NCBI RefSeq assembly: GCF_037137075.1
Contig: NZ_JBBBNV010000028.1
Span: 1 to 57,329 of the forward strand
Source of the DNA: JBBBNV01 sp037137075
Lineage (GTDB): Bacteria > Bacillota > Bacilli > Paenibacillales > NBRC-103111
DNA: 57,329 nucleotides
Reading direction: 5' to 3'
Position numbers and translations under genes: made by a program
Shown: piece by piece, positions 33,697 through 41,650 of the stretch
How the letters are laid out: each line of letters opens with the position of its first letter
Position numbering within the stretch: the first letter of the stretch is position 1
Notes under the pieces: model-generated
The model's input: the letters and a program-made list of their open reading frames with translations, nothing else
Database searches by the model: none
Told to the model about the DNA's origin: nothing

Positions 33697-34635
33697 CTAT
33701 TTCGAGAACATTTGCTCCGCCGCGTCCATTGCCATCTTGTTGCCGAGCGAGGAATAATCGAGCCATGGCTGATCGGCAATCGGGTACACATGATTTTGCT
33801 TGACGGCCTTCAGGCCGAGCCAGACCGGATTCGTCTTAAGCTGATCAAACACCTTCTGCGCGCCCTCTTCCCGGTTCACAATGACGAAGATGGCATCCGC
33901 ATCAAAGTCAGGCAGCACTTCCTGGGAGATCACCTCGTAGGCCTTGTTTATTTTTTCCACGCCATTGGCTGGCTTCAGCTTCAAATCCTCGAACAAAATC
34001 GGCCCCATCGGACGAACCATGCCGAAGACGCGAAGCTCCTTGGCCGTTACACGGATCGCCATCACCTTGCTATCGGCGCCGAGCTTGCCTTGAATCATTC
34101 CCTTCACCCGCTGCGTCTGCTCGTCATACGACTTCACCATGTCATCGGCTTCCTTCTCGCGGCCCACCAGCTTGCCAACCTTCTTCACATGGTCGCGCCA
34201 TGTGCCTTCATCCAGGTCGAACACTTCTACAGGAGCGATTTGTTCGAATTTGGCTTGATCCTGACCGGAATATTTCTTATCCAGGTAAATCACATCCGGC
34301 TTCAGCGCCAGCAGAGCTTCCATGTCCGGGTCGGTAACAACGCCGAGCTTCTTCGTGTTTTGAAGACGGTCCTTCACATGCGGGAGGAAGTCCTTCAGGT
34401 CGCCGCCGATAACAGAGCCGACCGGCGTTACGCCTACGGCGAGCAAGTTGTTCGTCAAGTGAATCGACATGGAAGCGATGCGCTTCTCCTTCGAGGGAGC
34501 CTTGGCCTGACCGGCAGCTTCTCCGCCGGGAGCGGCAGCCGGGCTCTGCGCAGCCTGCGGGGCGGCCGGCTGTCCGCAAGCGGAAATCACCAGCAGGCAC
34601 AATAAGGTGATGATTGCAACGAGGTTCTTTTTCAT
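33697..34635 (-). CDS. Iron-siderophore ABC transporter substrate-binding lipoprotein
   Basis: 312 residues from the ATG at 34635, seven bases after AAGGAG. The lipobox is LLVISACGQPAAP; a Pro/Ala/Gly/Gln-rich linker follows. The mature part is a class III (Peripla_BP_2/FecB-like) binding protein: KRIASMSIHLTNNLLAVGV, LLALKPDVIYLDKKYSGQDQ, and the long backbone helix in the middle. It would bind a ferric siderophore or haem-like ligand; the ligand is not predictable. It lies last in a three-gene minus-strand unit with two FecCD permeases. Confidence 0.9.
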   Translation of the reverse strand: MKKNLVAIITLLCLLVISACGQPAAPQAAQSPAAAPGGEAAGQAKAPSKEKRIASMSIHLTNNLLAVGVTPVGSVIGGDLKDFLPHVKDRLQNTKKLGVVTDPDMEALLALKPDVIYLDKKYSGQDQAKFEQIAPVEVFDLDEGTWRDHVKKVGKLVGREKEADDMVKSYDEQTQRVKGMIQGKLGADSKVMAIRVTAKELRVFGMVRPMGPILFEDLKLKPANGVEKINKAYEVISQEVLPDFDADAIFVIVNREEGAQKVFDQLKTNPVWLGLKAVKQNHVYPIADQPWLDYSSLGNKMAMDAAEQMFSK

Positions 34636-34657
34636 TAAGGGAATCTCCTTCAACTGC

Positions 34658-35677
34658 TTATGATTTTGTTTTGGCTAACAAGTATAGAAAATACGGGGCC
34701 CCGATGGAGGCCACAATGACTCCTGCGGGAATGGCATTCGGTTGAAACACAGATCGTCCGATCGTATCGGAAACGACCAAAATGACGACACCGATAAGGC
34801 CCGCAATCGGCAGCAGATGACGGTGCATCGGACCGACCAGACGGCGGGCCAGCTGCGGGGCGACGAGGCCGATGAAGCCGATCCCCCCGGCCATGGACAC
34901 GCTGGCGCTGGACAGGGCGACCGCCGCCGCCAGCAGCAGCAGGCGCTTGCGGCGCACCGGCGATCCGATGCCGACGGCGACATCGTCTCCGAAGGCGAAG
35001 ACATCCAGCGCTCTTGCCTGCGTGAAGGTGTACGGCGCCAGCAGCGCAATCCACGGCAGCAGCGCCAGCACATGTATCCAGTCCCGGCCCCATACGCTTC
35101 CGGCCAGCCACCGCGAGGTAAAGCTGTAGGTCGTTTCATCCAGCCGGAGGGACAGGAACAAGGAGACGGCGCTAAAGCCCGCCGCAATCGCAATACCGGT
35201 TAAAAGAAGCCGAACCGGAATAACCCCCTTGTGGCGATCGTAAGCGAGCAGCACAATAAGCACCGCCGTCAGCACACCGCCTGTAAAGGTGAACAAGGGA
35301 ATGAGCAGGGCGGCAGGCCCCTTCATCGTTTGAAAAAAAGAAACGAACACAATTAAACCGAACGCGGCTCCGGCATGAAGCCCCAGAATGCCCGGGTCTG
35401 CCAGCGCGTTGCGGGACAAGCCCTGCAGGATTGCTCCGGAGAGGCCGAGACCGAGGCCGGCCAGCATTGTCACCAAAATCCGCGGCAGCCTGTATTCAAA
35501 CAGCACCAGCCCGTCATCCGGCGTCCCATAGCCGAACAGGGTTTGCAGGACAGCCAGCGGACTGAGACGTATCGTGCCGGTGACGAGGCTGATAAGCACC
35601 ACGGCCAGACTGAGCGCGATGAGGATCAGTCCTACAGCGACGGCCCTGCTTCCTCTTGACTGCGCGCGAGGCTTCAT
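34658..35677 (-). CDS. FecCD-family siderophore ABC permease (second)
   Basis: 339 residues, about nine to ten helices. Family marks: RLPRILVTMLAGLGLGLSGA, LADPGILGLHAGAAFG (the coupling and Gly-rich region), and GGIGFIGLVAPQLARRLVGP near residue 270. The start codon sits directly after the stop of the partner permease (35678/35677). Likely forms a heterodimer with it. No ATP-binding subunit is encoded nearby. Confidence 0.93.
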   Translation of the reverse strand: MKPRAQSRGSRAVAVGLILIALSLAVVLISLVTGTIRLSPLAVLQTLFGYGTPDDGLVLFEYRLPRILVTMLAGLGLGLSGAILQGLSRNALADPGILGLHAGAAFGLIVFVSFFQTMKGPAALLIPLFTFTGGVLTAVLIVLLAYDRHKGVIPVRLLLTGIAIAAGFSAVSLFLSLRLDETTYSFTSRWLAGSVWGRDWIHVLALLPWIALLAPYTFTQARALDVFAFGDDVAVGIGSPVRRKRLLLLAAAVALSSASVSMAGGIGFIGLVAPQLARRLVGPMHRHLLPIAGLIGVVILVVSDTIGRSVFQPNAIPAGVIVASIGAPYFLYLLAKTKS

Positions 35678-36685
35678 TTACAGAGCCCTCCTTTCTTTCC
35701 GGGCCAAGTAAAGGAAGAACGGGACCCCCACCATAGCAACCATAACCCCGATCGCCAGCTCCTTGGGCGGATTGACCATTCTGGCACACAAGTCGGCCAG
35801 GACCAGCAGCAGCCCGCCGAGCAGTGCAGAGACGGGAATAATAAACCGGTAATCCACTCCGACCAGTCTGCGCGCGATATGGGGAATCACCAGGCCGACA
35901 AAGCCGATCGAACCGACGGCGGAAACAGCGACCCCCGCCAGCAGAACCGCAAGAGCGATGCCCAGCAGACGCACCCGCTTGGTCTTGATTCCAAGCCCGG
36001 CTGCGGTTTCATCTCCTAACGCCACCAGGGAAATCGGGCGTCCCAGCAGCACAGCCAGGACAATCGCCGACAGAATGACCGGCGCAAGCAGCTGGAGATG
36101 AAACCATTTCACTCCGGCGACACCGCCCGCATACCAGAACGCCAGGTCTTGGCTTAAATTGTAGTAAATCGCAATACCCGTGCTGAGCGAGTGCAGCAGC
36201 GCCGCCACGACCGCCCCGGCAATCGTCAGGCGCAGGGGCGTCAAGCCGCCCGGACCGCTGGATCCCAGCGCGAAAATAAACAGCGTGCTGAGCACCGCCC
36301 CCAGAAAGGAAAGGCCGATTAACGCGGTATACGGCAGGTTCGGCATGATGGCAAAGCTGAGCGCAACGACGAACATGGCCCCGGCATTAATGCCGAGGAT
36401 GCCGGCATCGGCAAGCGGATTGCGGGTTACCCCCTGCATCAGCGCGCCGGCTACGGCAAACCCGGCCCCGACCACAGCCGCAGCGAGCACGCGGGGCAAA
36501 CGCAGCTCATGAATAATTTGATGCGCTGTTAGCGACGGATCATACTGTACGACAGCCGTCCACACCGTACCCATCGTCAGCGCCTTGGCGCCATACGAGA
36601 CAGCCAGGAACATGGAGAGCAGCAAACCGGCGCAGGCAAGCACCATGACAAGTACAAAGATAACTCCGGAACTCTTGATGTTCAT
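35678..36685 (-). CDS. FecCD-family siderophore ABC permease (first)
   Basis: 335 residues, about nine to ten helices. Marks: ELRLPRVLAAAVVGAGFAVA, NPLADAGILGINAGAMF, and GSIGFVGLVIPHIARRLVGV. First gene of the transport unit; the Fur box at 36738-36752 lies 53 bases upstream. It lacks an adjacent ATPase, so a shared FhuC/YusV-like ATPase elsewhere is inferred. Confidence 0.93.
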   Translation of the reverse strand: MNIKSSGVIFVLVMVLACAGLLLSMFLAVSYGAKALTMGTVWTAVVQYDPSLTAHQIIHELRLPRVLAAAVVGAGFAVAGALMQGVTRNPLADAGILGINAGAMFVVALSFAIMPNLPYTALIGLSFLGAVLSTLFIFALGSSGPGGLTPLRLTIAGAVVAALLHSLSTGIAIYYNLSQDLAFWYAGGVAGVKWFHLQLLAPVILSAIVLAVLLGRPISLVALGDETAAGLGIKTKRVRLLGIALAVLLAGVAVSAVGSIGFVGLVIPHIARRLVGVDYRFIIPVSALLGGLLLVLADLCARMVNPPKELAIGVMVAMVGVPFFLYLARKERRAL

Positions 36686-36737
36686 TCAAATAATCCTTTG
36701 CTTTCTTCAGTCTGCAAGCAGCCGCTTAACATGCTAT

Positions 36738-36752
36738 TGATAATCATTATCA
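36738..36752 (-). promoter_or_regulatory. Perfect Fur box
   Basis: TGATAATCATTATCA is the exact 7-1-7 consensus of Bacillus Fur. It lies between the transporter genes and the AraC-PBP regulator gene, in the region that should hold the transporter promoter, so iron repression is expected. Confidence 0.9.
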
Positions 36753-36824
36753 CCTTCATAATTATAAGAAGACCGCTTTACGCCGTCCATGACATTTTTT
36801 AAGGTGTTTCGCCTTGGACTTTTT

Positions 36825-38480
36825 TTAGATAATGCGGCGGTGAGCGCTATCCGTAAGCAGAGATACCGCCGCATCGAGCTGCCTGTCAATGGAATAAGGA
36901 GCATATACCATCCATTGTTCCCATTCAAGCAAATAATACCGTTTCCGCTGTACGGCCGGATGCCGCTGCCACAACGGATTGGTACTCAGCTCCTGCAGCA
37001 TGAGGCCGGTATCCTGCTTTGATGGCAGCACAAGGAGCAGAATGTCGGATTCGTAGAGCGCCAGCTCCTCGGGAGCAACACTAATCCAGTTCAAGCTGGT
37101 CGCCGTGCGATGCTTTTGAAGCTCCAGCTGCAGCCGTTCGGAAGGCGCCAGCTGCAAGGACCGGTAAAACACATGTCCGATATTGCGCTCGCTATAGATG
37201 CGGATCGTCCCGTTTACGATTCTGCAAATCGTGACCGATCCGCTCCCGATGATCTGCTTGACCCGCTTTCTGGCCTGCTCCGCCCGCTGCTCGTGGCGTC
37301 CCAGCCACTCCTCGGCAGCCCGCCTGCGATCCACCACGGCGGCAATATGCTGTAAATGGCCGAACATATCCGTCTGGGTCCAAGGGATGGTTACAAGCGG
37401 CGCGATATCGGGAACATGCTCTCTTGCTTTTTTCAGCACGTTCTCCTTGCAAAGCATCATGTCCGGCTTCAAATCCAAAAACGTCTGCCGGCTCATCTCC
37501 CACGGCTCGGAGGCATGGAACGGCAAATGCAGCGGCTTCGTGACCTGCGGCAATGCCGGGTGAAGCTGCGCGGCAAGAGGTGTGATCCCGAGTGTAAGCA
37601 AATGATCCGTATACGGATACGAGAGGGAGACGATGCCGGGGCGGTGCTGCTTCGTGTACATGGTCGGAGCGCAGCCGCCTGTCTCCTTGAACCGGCGGCT
37701 GAAATAAAACTCATCCCGATACCCCGCCTCGCGGGCGATTTCGCGGATAGGCAGAGCGCCTTCAAGCAGCAGCTCCTTCGCCTTGTTCATCCGCAGCTGG
37801 GTTACGTATTCCATCGGATTTTTGCCCATTTTCTGCTTAAACAGCTGGGAGTAATAGGACGGGTGCATGCCTGCAATTTCGGCCAGCTTGTCCAGCTTTA
37901 TCTCGCTCTGGTACGCATCCTGAATATAGCGCAGCGTCAGCTGCAGCGACTGGTCGGAGCTTTTGGGCGGAAGCGCGTCCCCCGCCTGCTGCTGCAGCAG
38001 CTCATGCACCAGCTCCTGAAGCAGCTGCTCCTGACGGGCGCCCCCGCCCGGTCCGGGCTTCCCGGAAGCATAAGCCGCCGCCAGCGCTTCAGCCAGTCGT
38101 TGAAGCCGGTAAGGGGCTTTGCGGACAATTCCCGGTGCGGGAAACGCCGTTTCCCGTTCATAAATTCGCCGCTGCGCGGTACGTTCCGTCATTCGGAACA
38201 GATCGAAGGCAATGCGGTACATTTTCATTTCTTGTCCGGGCGGGTGAGACGCCTCCACCTTCATGCCGGGAGGCAGCACCAGCGCGGATTTGCCGGATAA
38301 TGGAACCGGGGCGCCGTTGATCAGCAAATCTCCTTTGAATTTGACGGCCATAATGAATGTATAGCTGGTCCGTGTTTGATGCTCCCAGCGCCAGCCGGGC
38401 GTGCCGGTCACCAGACGGACGTCCTTCAATTCCAGCATCGTTCCCTGCAAGAACCCGCTTCTGTCCTCCCTGCGCTCCAT
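36825..38480 (-). CDS. AraC-family regulator fused to a siderophore-binding (Peripla_BP_2) domain, Btr-like
   Basis: 551 residues from the ATG at 38480, eight bases after GGGGGAGG; an earlier ATG at 38498 lies inside that site. Residues about 1-160 are a cupin-like N-terminal domain. Residues about 180-280 are the AraC double helix-turn-helix (IKLDKLAEIAGMHPSYYSQL, then EIAREAGYRDEFYFSRRFKE). Residues about 290-545 resemble a cytoplasmic FecB-like binding domain (RPGIVSLSYPYTDHLLTLGI; FLDLKPDMMLCKENVLKKA). B. subtilis Btr has this layout and activates siderophore uptake on binding ferric-bacillibactin. The gene precedes the transport genes on the same strand, with the Fur box between. Confidence 0.92.
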   Translation of the reverse strand: MERREDRSGFLQGTMLELKDVRLVTGTPGWRWEHQTRTSYTFIMAVKFKGDLLINGAPVPLSGKSALVLPPGMKVEASHPPGQEMKMYRIAFDLFRMTERTAQRRIYERETAFPAPGIVRKAPYRLQRLAEALAAAYASGKPGPGGGARQEQLLQELVHELLQQQAGDALPPKSSDQSLQLTLRYIQDAYQSEIKLDKLAEIAGMHPSYYSQLFKQKMGKNPMEYVTQLRMNKAKELLLEGALPIREIAREAGYRDEFYFSRRFKETGGCAPTMYTKQHRPGIVSLSYPYTDHLLTLGITPLAAQLHPALPQVTKPLHLPFHASEPWEMSRQTFLDLKPDMMLCKENVLKKAREHVPDIAPLVTIPWTQTDMFGHLQHIAAVVDRRRAAEEWLGRHEQRAEQARKRVKQIIGSGSVTICRIVNGTIRIYSERNIGHVFYRSLQLAPSERLQLELQKHRTATSLNWISVAPEELALYESDILLLVLPSKQDTGLMLQELSTNPLWQRHPAVQRKRYYLLEWEQWMVYAPYSIDRQLDAAVSLLTDSAHRRII

Positions 38481-38684
38481 CCGCTGTTCCTCCCCCATTT
38501 TTCATCCGCAGCCTCGTTCATTTTGACTCATGATATGGACTCATTATAACAAAAAATACCCACGGCCGGGCTCCTATCCACAGCCAAATCAAGGATTCGG
38601 TATGGAATGTCCTTTCACTTGCTGATAATATAGATTACGGTTATTACGGTCACATCATCGGAAAAGAGGTCAGCACACCCCGCC

Positions 38685-39344
38685 ATGCAAGAGATATCTG
38701 GATATCAATCTATCGCGCTGGACATTGCGCAGCGAATTGTAAGCGGTGAATTTCCGGTTCACAGTAAAATATCCGGACGTTCACTGCTAGCAAGCCATTA
38801 TCATGTATCGCCCGAGACGATACGCAAAGCTATCGGACTGCTGAAGGATGAGGGCATCGTGTCCGTATCGCAGGGCAAAGAGGTAACCATTCTGTCGGAT
38901 CAAGCCGCCTATGATTACATTACCAAAAACAACTATCTGAAATCGGTCTACTCGCTCAAGCAGGACTTACAGCTGCTGCTCCAGGAAAAAAAGCAAATGG
39001 ATCAAAAATTCGACCGCGTGTTGAATGACATTATCCAGTTCTCCGATCGGCTGCAAAACCTGAAAATGTACAACCCGGTAGAAGTCAAAATTAGAGAAAA
39101 CGCCCACGTCATCGGCAAAACGATCTCCAGCCTGCAATTTTGGCAAAAAACGGGCGCAACCATCATCGCCTTGCGCCGCGGCACCCACGTATCCATCTCA
39201 CCGGGGCCCCATGTTATATTAGGGGATCATGATATACTCGTCGTCGTAGGCGACGGCCAGGTATACCAGCGGACCGAGCAATTCATTAATACCCCTTCCG
39301 AGGAGCATCCGGAACAAATCATTCCCTCCTCATCTGAACCATAA
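38685..39344 (+). CDS. busR: BusR-like regulator: GntR winged helix, coiled coil and RCK_C (TrkA_C) domain
   Basis: 219 residues, the BusR length. Residues about 5-72 are a GntR winged helix (QSIALDIAQRIVSGEF; RSLLASHYHVSPETIRKAIG). Residues about 90-125 are a Leu/Lys/Gln-rich coiled coil (LQLLLQEKKQMDQKFDRVL). Residues about 130-205 are an RCK_C/TrkA_C fold (GKTISSLQFWQKTGATIIAL; VSISPGPHVILGDHDILVVV). In Lactococcus and Streptococcus BusR binds cyclic di-AMP through this domain and represses the betaine importer busAB. Here the osmoprotectant importer is the next operon, so the same role is inferred. The start lacks a good ribosome site but matches the family. The symbol is by homology of layout. 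Confidence 0.85.
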   Translation: MQEISGYQSIALDIAQRIVSGEFPVHSKISGRSLLASHYHVSPETIRKAIGLLKDEGIVSVSQGKEVTILSDQAAYDYITKNNYLKSVYSLKQDLQLLLQEKKQMDQKFDRVLNDIIQFSDRLQNLKMYNPVEVKIRENAHVIGKTISSLQFWQKTGATIIALRRGTHVSISPGPHVILGDHDILVVVGDGQVYQRTEQFINTPSEEHPEQIIPSSSEP

Positions 39345-39400
39345 TTCCTATCCATTTACTCATGCATCCATGCCGATTCGTTGCATATCCAGATCTCTGA

Positions 39401-39450
39401 AAACAGCCTGCTGTCCGGCCTTTTGGCCTGGCGGATGAAGGCTGTTTTTT
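39401..39450 (+). terminator. Terminator of the BusR-like gene
   Basis: AAACAGCC pairs with GGCTGTTT, with inner GGCC/GGCC around TTTT, followed by six T (39445-39450). Confidence 0.75.
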
Positions 39451-39478
39451 ACGATCCGTAGGCGTTAATTCACCCTCC

Positions 39479-39515
39479 AACTAACAATCTACAAAACATG
39501 ATAGGGTTGTCAGTT
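39479..39515. promoter_or_regulatory. Candidate BusR operator: long-spaced imperfect dyad
   Basis: AACTAAC (39479-39485) and GTCAGTT (39509-39515) are complementary at six of seven bases, 23 bases apart. The right arm overlaps the -35. BusR is known to bind bipartite sites with a long, fixed gap of about 22 bases, so the geometry fits; the sequence itself is weak evidence. Confidence 0.4.
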
Positions 39516-39535
39516 AAAAAAATGTTTGTTATAGT
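39507..39535 (+). promoter_or_regulatory. Sigma-A promoter of the opu operon
   Basis: TTGTCA (39507-39512), 17-base spacer, TATAGT (39530-39535). It leaves a leader of about 195 bases before the ATG at 39738. Confidence 0.8.
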
Positions 39536-39552
39536 TACGAAGGCAGAGATAC

Positions 39553-39726
39553 AAGTTGTCTCAACAAGAATGCCCGGCAACGCTTTTTATGGGACGCAAC
39601 GGCCGGACAGAGCGGGTGTGCCGTTTCTTGTGTTTGGCGACGTCCCGCCAGGCAGGCAATGAATCCGGTACCAGCAGGCGTGACGCAGTCGCCCGTGAAC
39701 GGATTCAGCACAGAAAGAGAAGGAGG
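39553..39726 (+). promoter_or_regulatory. Structured 5-prime leader of the opu operon, riboswitch candidate
   Basis: Pairings seen: GGGACG (39591-39596) with CGTCCC (39641-39646), enclosing AACGGC (39598-39603) with GCCGTT (39620-39625); ACAAGAA (39564-39570) with TTCTTGT (39625-39631), which cannot coexist with the first; and TGAATCCG (39660-39667) with CGGATTCA (39700-39707), enclosing GGCG (39677-39680) with CGCC (39690-39693). The last stem ends about 10 bases before GAGAAGGAGG. I do not see the conserved boxes of the ydaO/yuaA class or other riboswitches I know. Confidence 0.5.
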
Positions 39727-39737
39727 GTTCACGGCTT

Positions 39738-40868
39738 ATGATTACTTTTGACCATGTCGGCAAAACGTATCCGAACGGCTATCAGGCAGTGAAGGAGATG
39801 ACCTTCGAGATTGAGACCGGCGAATTGATTACGCTTATCGGACCAAGCGGCTGCGGCAAGACCACGACAATGAAAATGATTAACCGTCTGTCGCCGCATA
39901 CGGAAGGAACCATCAAAATTAACGGGCGGGACATTATGAAGGAGAATCCGGTGGAGCTGCGGCGAAACATCGGCTATGTCATCCAGCAAGCCGGGTTGTT
40001 CCCGCATTATACCATTGAACAAAATATTGCGCTCATCCCGGATTTGAAGGGCTGGAATGACACCCGTAAAAAAGAGCGGGTTCACGAAATGCTCGATATG
40101 GTCGGGCTCGATCCCGCCCAATTCGCGGCGCGGTATCCGCGCGAGCTGTCCGGCGGACAGCAGCAGCGCGTGGGGGTCGCCCGGGCGCTGGCTGCAGATC
40201 CGGAAATTATATTAATGGACGAGCCGTTCGGGGCGCTTGACCCGATTACGAGAGAGCAGCTTCAGGATGAGCTCATCCGCCTGCAGAAGACGATGAAAAA
40301 AACCATCGTCTTCGTTACCCATGACATGGACGAGGCGCTGAAGCTGGGAGACCGGATCGCGGTTATTATGAACGGCACCCTGCTTCAGCTGGATACGCCG
40401 GAGAAGCTGCTGAAGGAGCCGGCAGACGGCTTCGTGGAGAAATTCATCGGCATTAACCGGATTTATCAGAACCCGGCGTTTATTCCGGTGACCGAAATTA
40501 TGCGCCAGCAGCCCGCGATTGCCCCGCCGACCCTGACGCCGGCCAGAGCTTTGTCCTTGATGCGGCAGCGGCGGACGGACACCCTGATTGTATGCGACGA
40601 TAAAGCTCGTCTATCCGGCATTGTGTCCGCTTATGATCTTCAAACGCATATGGAAGGCATCCGCACCATTCAGGAAATCCGTGTCGCCGCGGAGCCCTTC
40701 CTTCTGTCAACGGCAACCGCCCAGGATGCCTTGATGGCGATTACGGACGCCAAATTCGGTATTATTCCAGTTGTAGACCCTCAGCATCGGGTGATTGGCG
40801 TCGTGACCCGGGGAAGCCTGTTGACCACCTTCGCCGATCACTGGGCAGGAAGGAGAGATAACGAATGA
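39738..40868 (+). CDS. opuCA: Osmoprotectant (glycine betaine/choline) ABC transporter ATPase with CBS pair
   Basis: 376 residues. Walker A is GPSGCGKTTT, the signature LSGGQQQRVGVARAL, Walker B IILMDEPFGALD, with the switch His in FVTHDMDEAL. Two CBS modules end the protein (about 255-365; SLMRQRRTDTLIVCDDKARL, GIIPVVDPQHRVIGVVTRGS), typical of OpuA/OpuC-type ATPases that sense ionic strength or nucleotides. AAGGAGG lies 11 bases before the ATG. The stop overlaps the permease ATG (ATGA, 40865-40868). First gene of a three-gene operon. Confidence 0.93.
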   Translation: MITFDHVGKTYPNGYQAVKEMTFEIETGELITLIGPSGCGKTTTMKMINRLSPHTEGTIKINGRDIMKENPVELRRNIGYVIQQAGLFPHYTIEQNIALIPDLKGWNDTRKKERVHEMLDMVGLDPAQFAARYPRELSGGQQQRVGVARALAADPEIILMDEPFGALDPITREQLQDELIRLQKTMKKTIVFVTHDMDEALKLGDRIAVIMNGTLLQLDTPEKLLKEPADGFVEKFIGINRIYQNPAFIPVTEIMRQQPAIAPPTLTPARALSLMRQRRTDTLIVCDDKARLSGIVSAYDLQTHMEGIRTIQEIRVAAEPFLLSTATAQDALMAITDAKFGIIPVVDPQHRVIGVVTRGSLLTTFADHWAGRRDNE

Positions 40869-41518
40869 ATCAAAGCCTTGGAGAACAACTCCTAAAGCAG
40901 CTGTCCCAGCGGTGGGAGGATCTGCTCTACGCGCTGCTGCAGCATATGGAGCTCGTCATGATGTCCATGGCTATCGCGATCATTGTAGGCGTGCCGCTCG
41001 GTATTCTCGTGACCCGCTTCATCTCACTCAAGAAATGGGTGCTTGGCGGGGCCGGCATTCTTCAGACGATTCCGAGTCTGGCGCTGCTCGGCTTTATGAT
41101 TCCCTTTTTCGGCATCGGCATGAAAACCGCGGTTGCCGCCCTTTTCCTATATTCCCTATTACCGATTATCCGCAATACCTGCACCGGTATTCTCGATGTA
41201 GATAAAGCGACCATTGAAGCTGCAAAAGGCATGGGTATGACCAACGGGCAAATTTTGTTTAAGGTCAAGCTGCCGCTAGCACTGACCGTTATTATGGCCG
41301 GCATCCGGACGGCGACCGTCATCAATGTCGGAACCGCAACCCTTGCCGCCTTTATCGGCGCGGGCGGGCTGGGCGATTTTATTTTCATCGGCATTTCACG
41401 GAATATTGACGCCCTGATTCTGCTCGGCGCTATTCCCGCCGCGGTACTAGCGCTGCTGCTCGATTCGGTGCTCGGCTATACCGAGAAGCTGACCACGCCT
41501 AGGGGCCTAAAAATTTAA
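40865..41518 (+). CDS. opuCB: Osmoprotectant ABC transporter permease (OpuCB/ProW type)
   Basis: 217 residues, five to six membrane helices, normal for OpuCB/OpuCD. The EAA loop is IEAAKGMGMTNGQILFKVKL (about 115-135). GAGILQTIPSLALLGFMIPF and GTATLAAFIGAGGLGDFIF are typical. It is coupled to the ATPase by ATGA. Only one permease gene is present, so the channel would be a homodimer, unlike OpuCABCD, where two different permeases occur. Confidence 0.93.
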   Translation: MNQSLGEQLLKQLSQRWEDLLYALLQHMELVMMSMAIAIIVGVPLGILVTRFISLKKWVLGGAGILQTIPSLALLGFMIPFFGIGMKTAVAALFLYSLLPIIRNTCTGILDVDKATIEAAKGMGMTNGQILFKVKLPLALTVIMAGIRTATVINVGTATLAAFIGAGGLGDFIFIGISRNIDALILLGAIPAAVLALLLDSVLGYTEKLTTPRGLKI

Positions 41519-41539
41519 AAAACTGGTAAAACCGCACCG

Positions 41540-41600
41540 GATGTGGTTGACCACCGTCATACGGCACCACACCGCATGCTGACAGCCGCGCGTTTTGCGC
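41540..41600 (-). repeat. Dispersed GC-rich intergenic repeat, copy F
   Basis: On the plus strand: GATGTGGTTGACCACCGTCA, TACGGCACCACACCGCATGC, TGACAGCCGCGCG. It is the same element as 6590-6652 in the same orientation, placed between the permease and the binding-protein gene inside the opu operon. Confidence 0.5.
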
Positions 41601-41650
41601 AACCCATTCTTCACCAAAAACTTCTAAAACTGGCACATATGGAGGCAGAC

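Noticed and set aside
39536..39737. ydaO/yuaA-type cyclic-di-AMP riboswitch in the opu leader
   Set aside because: The context would suit it, but I do not see the conserved boxes of that class; the leader is reported instead as an unassigned structure.
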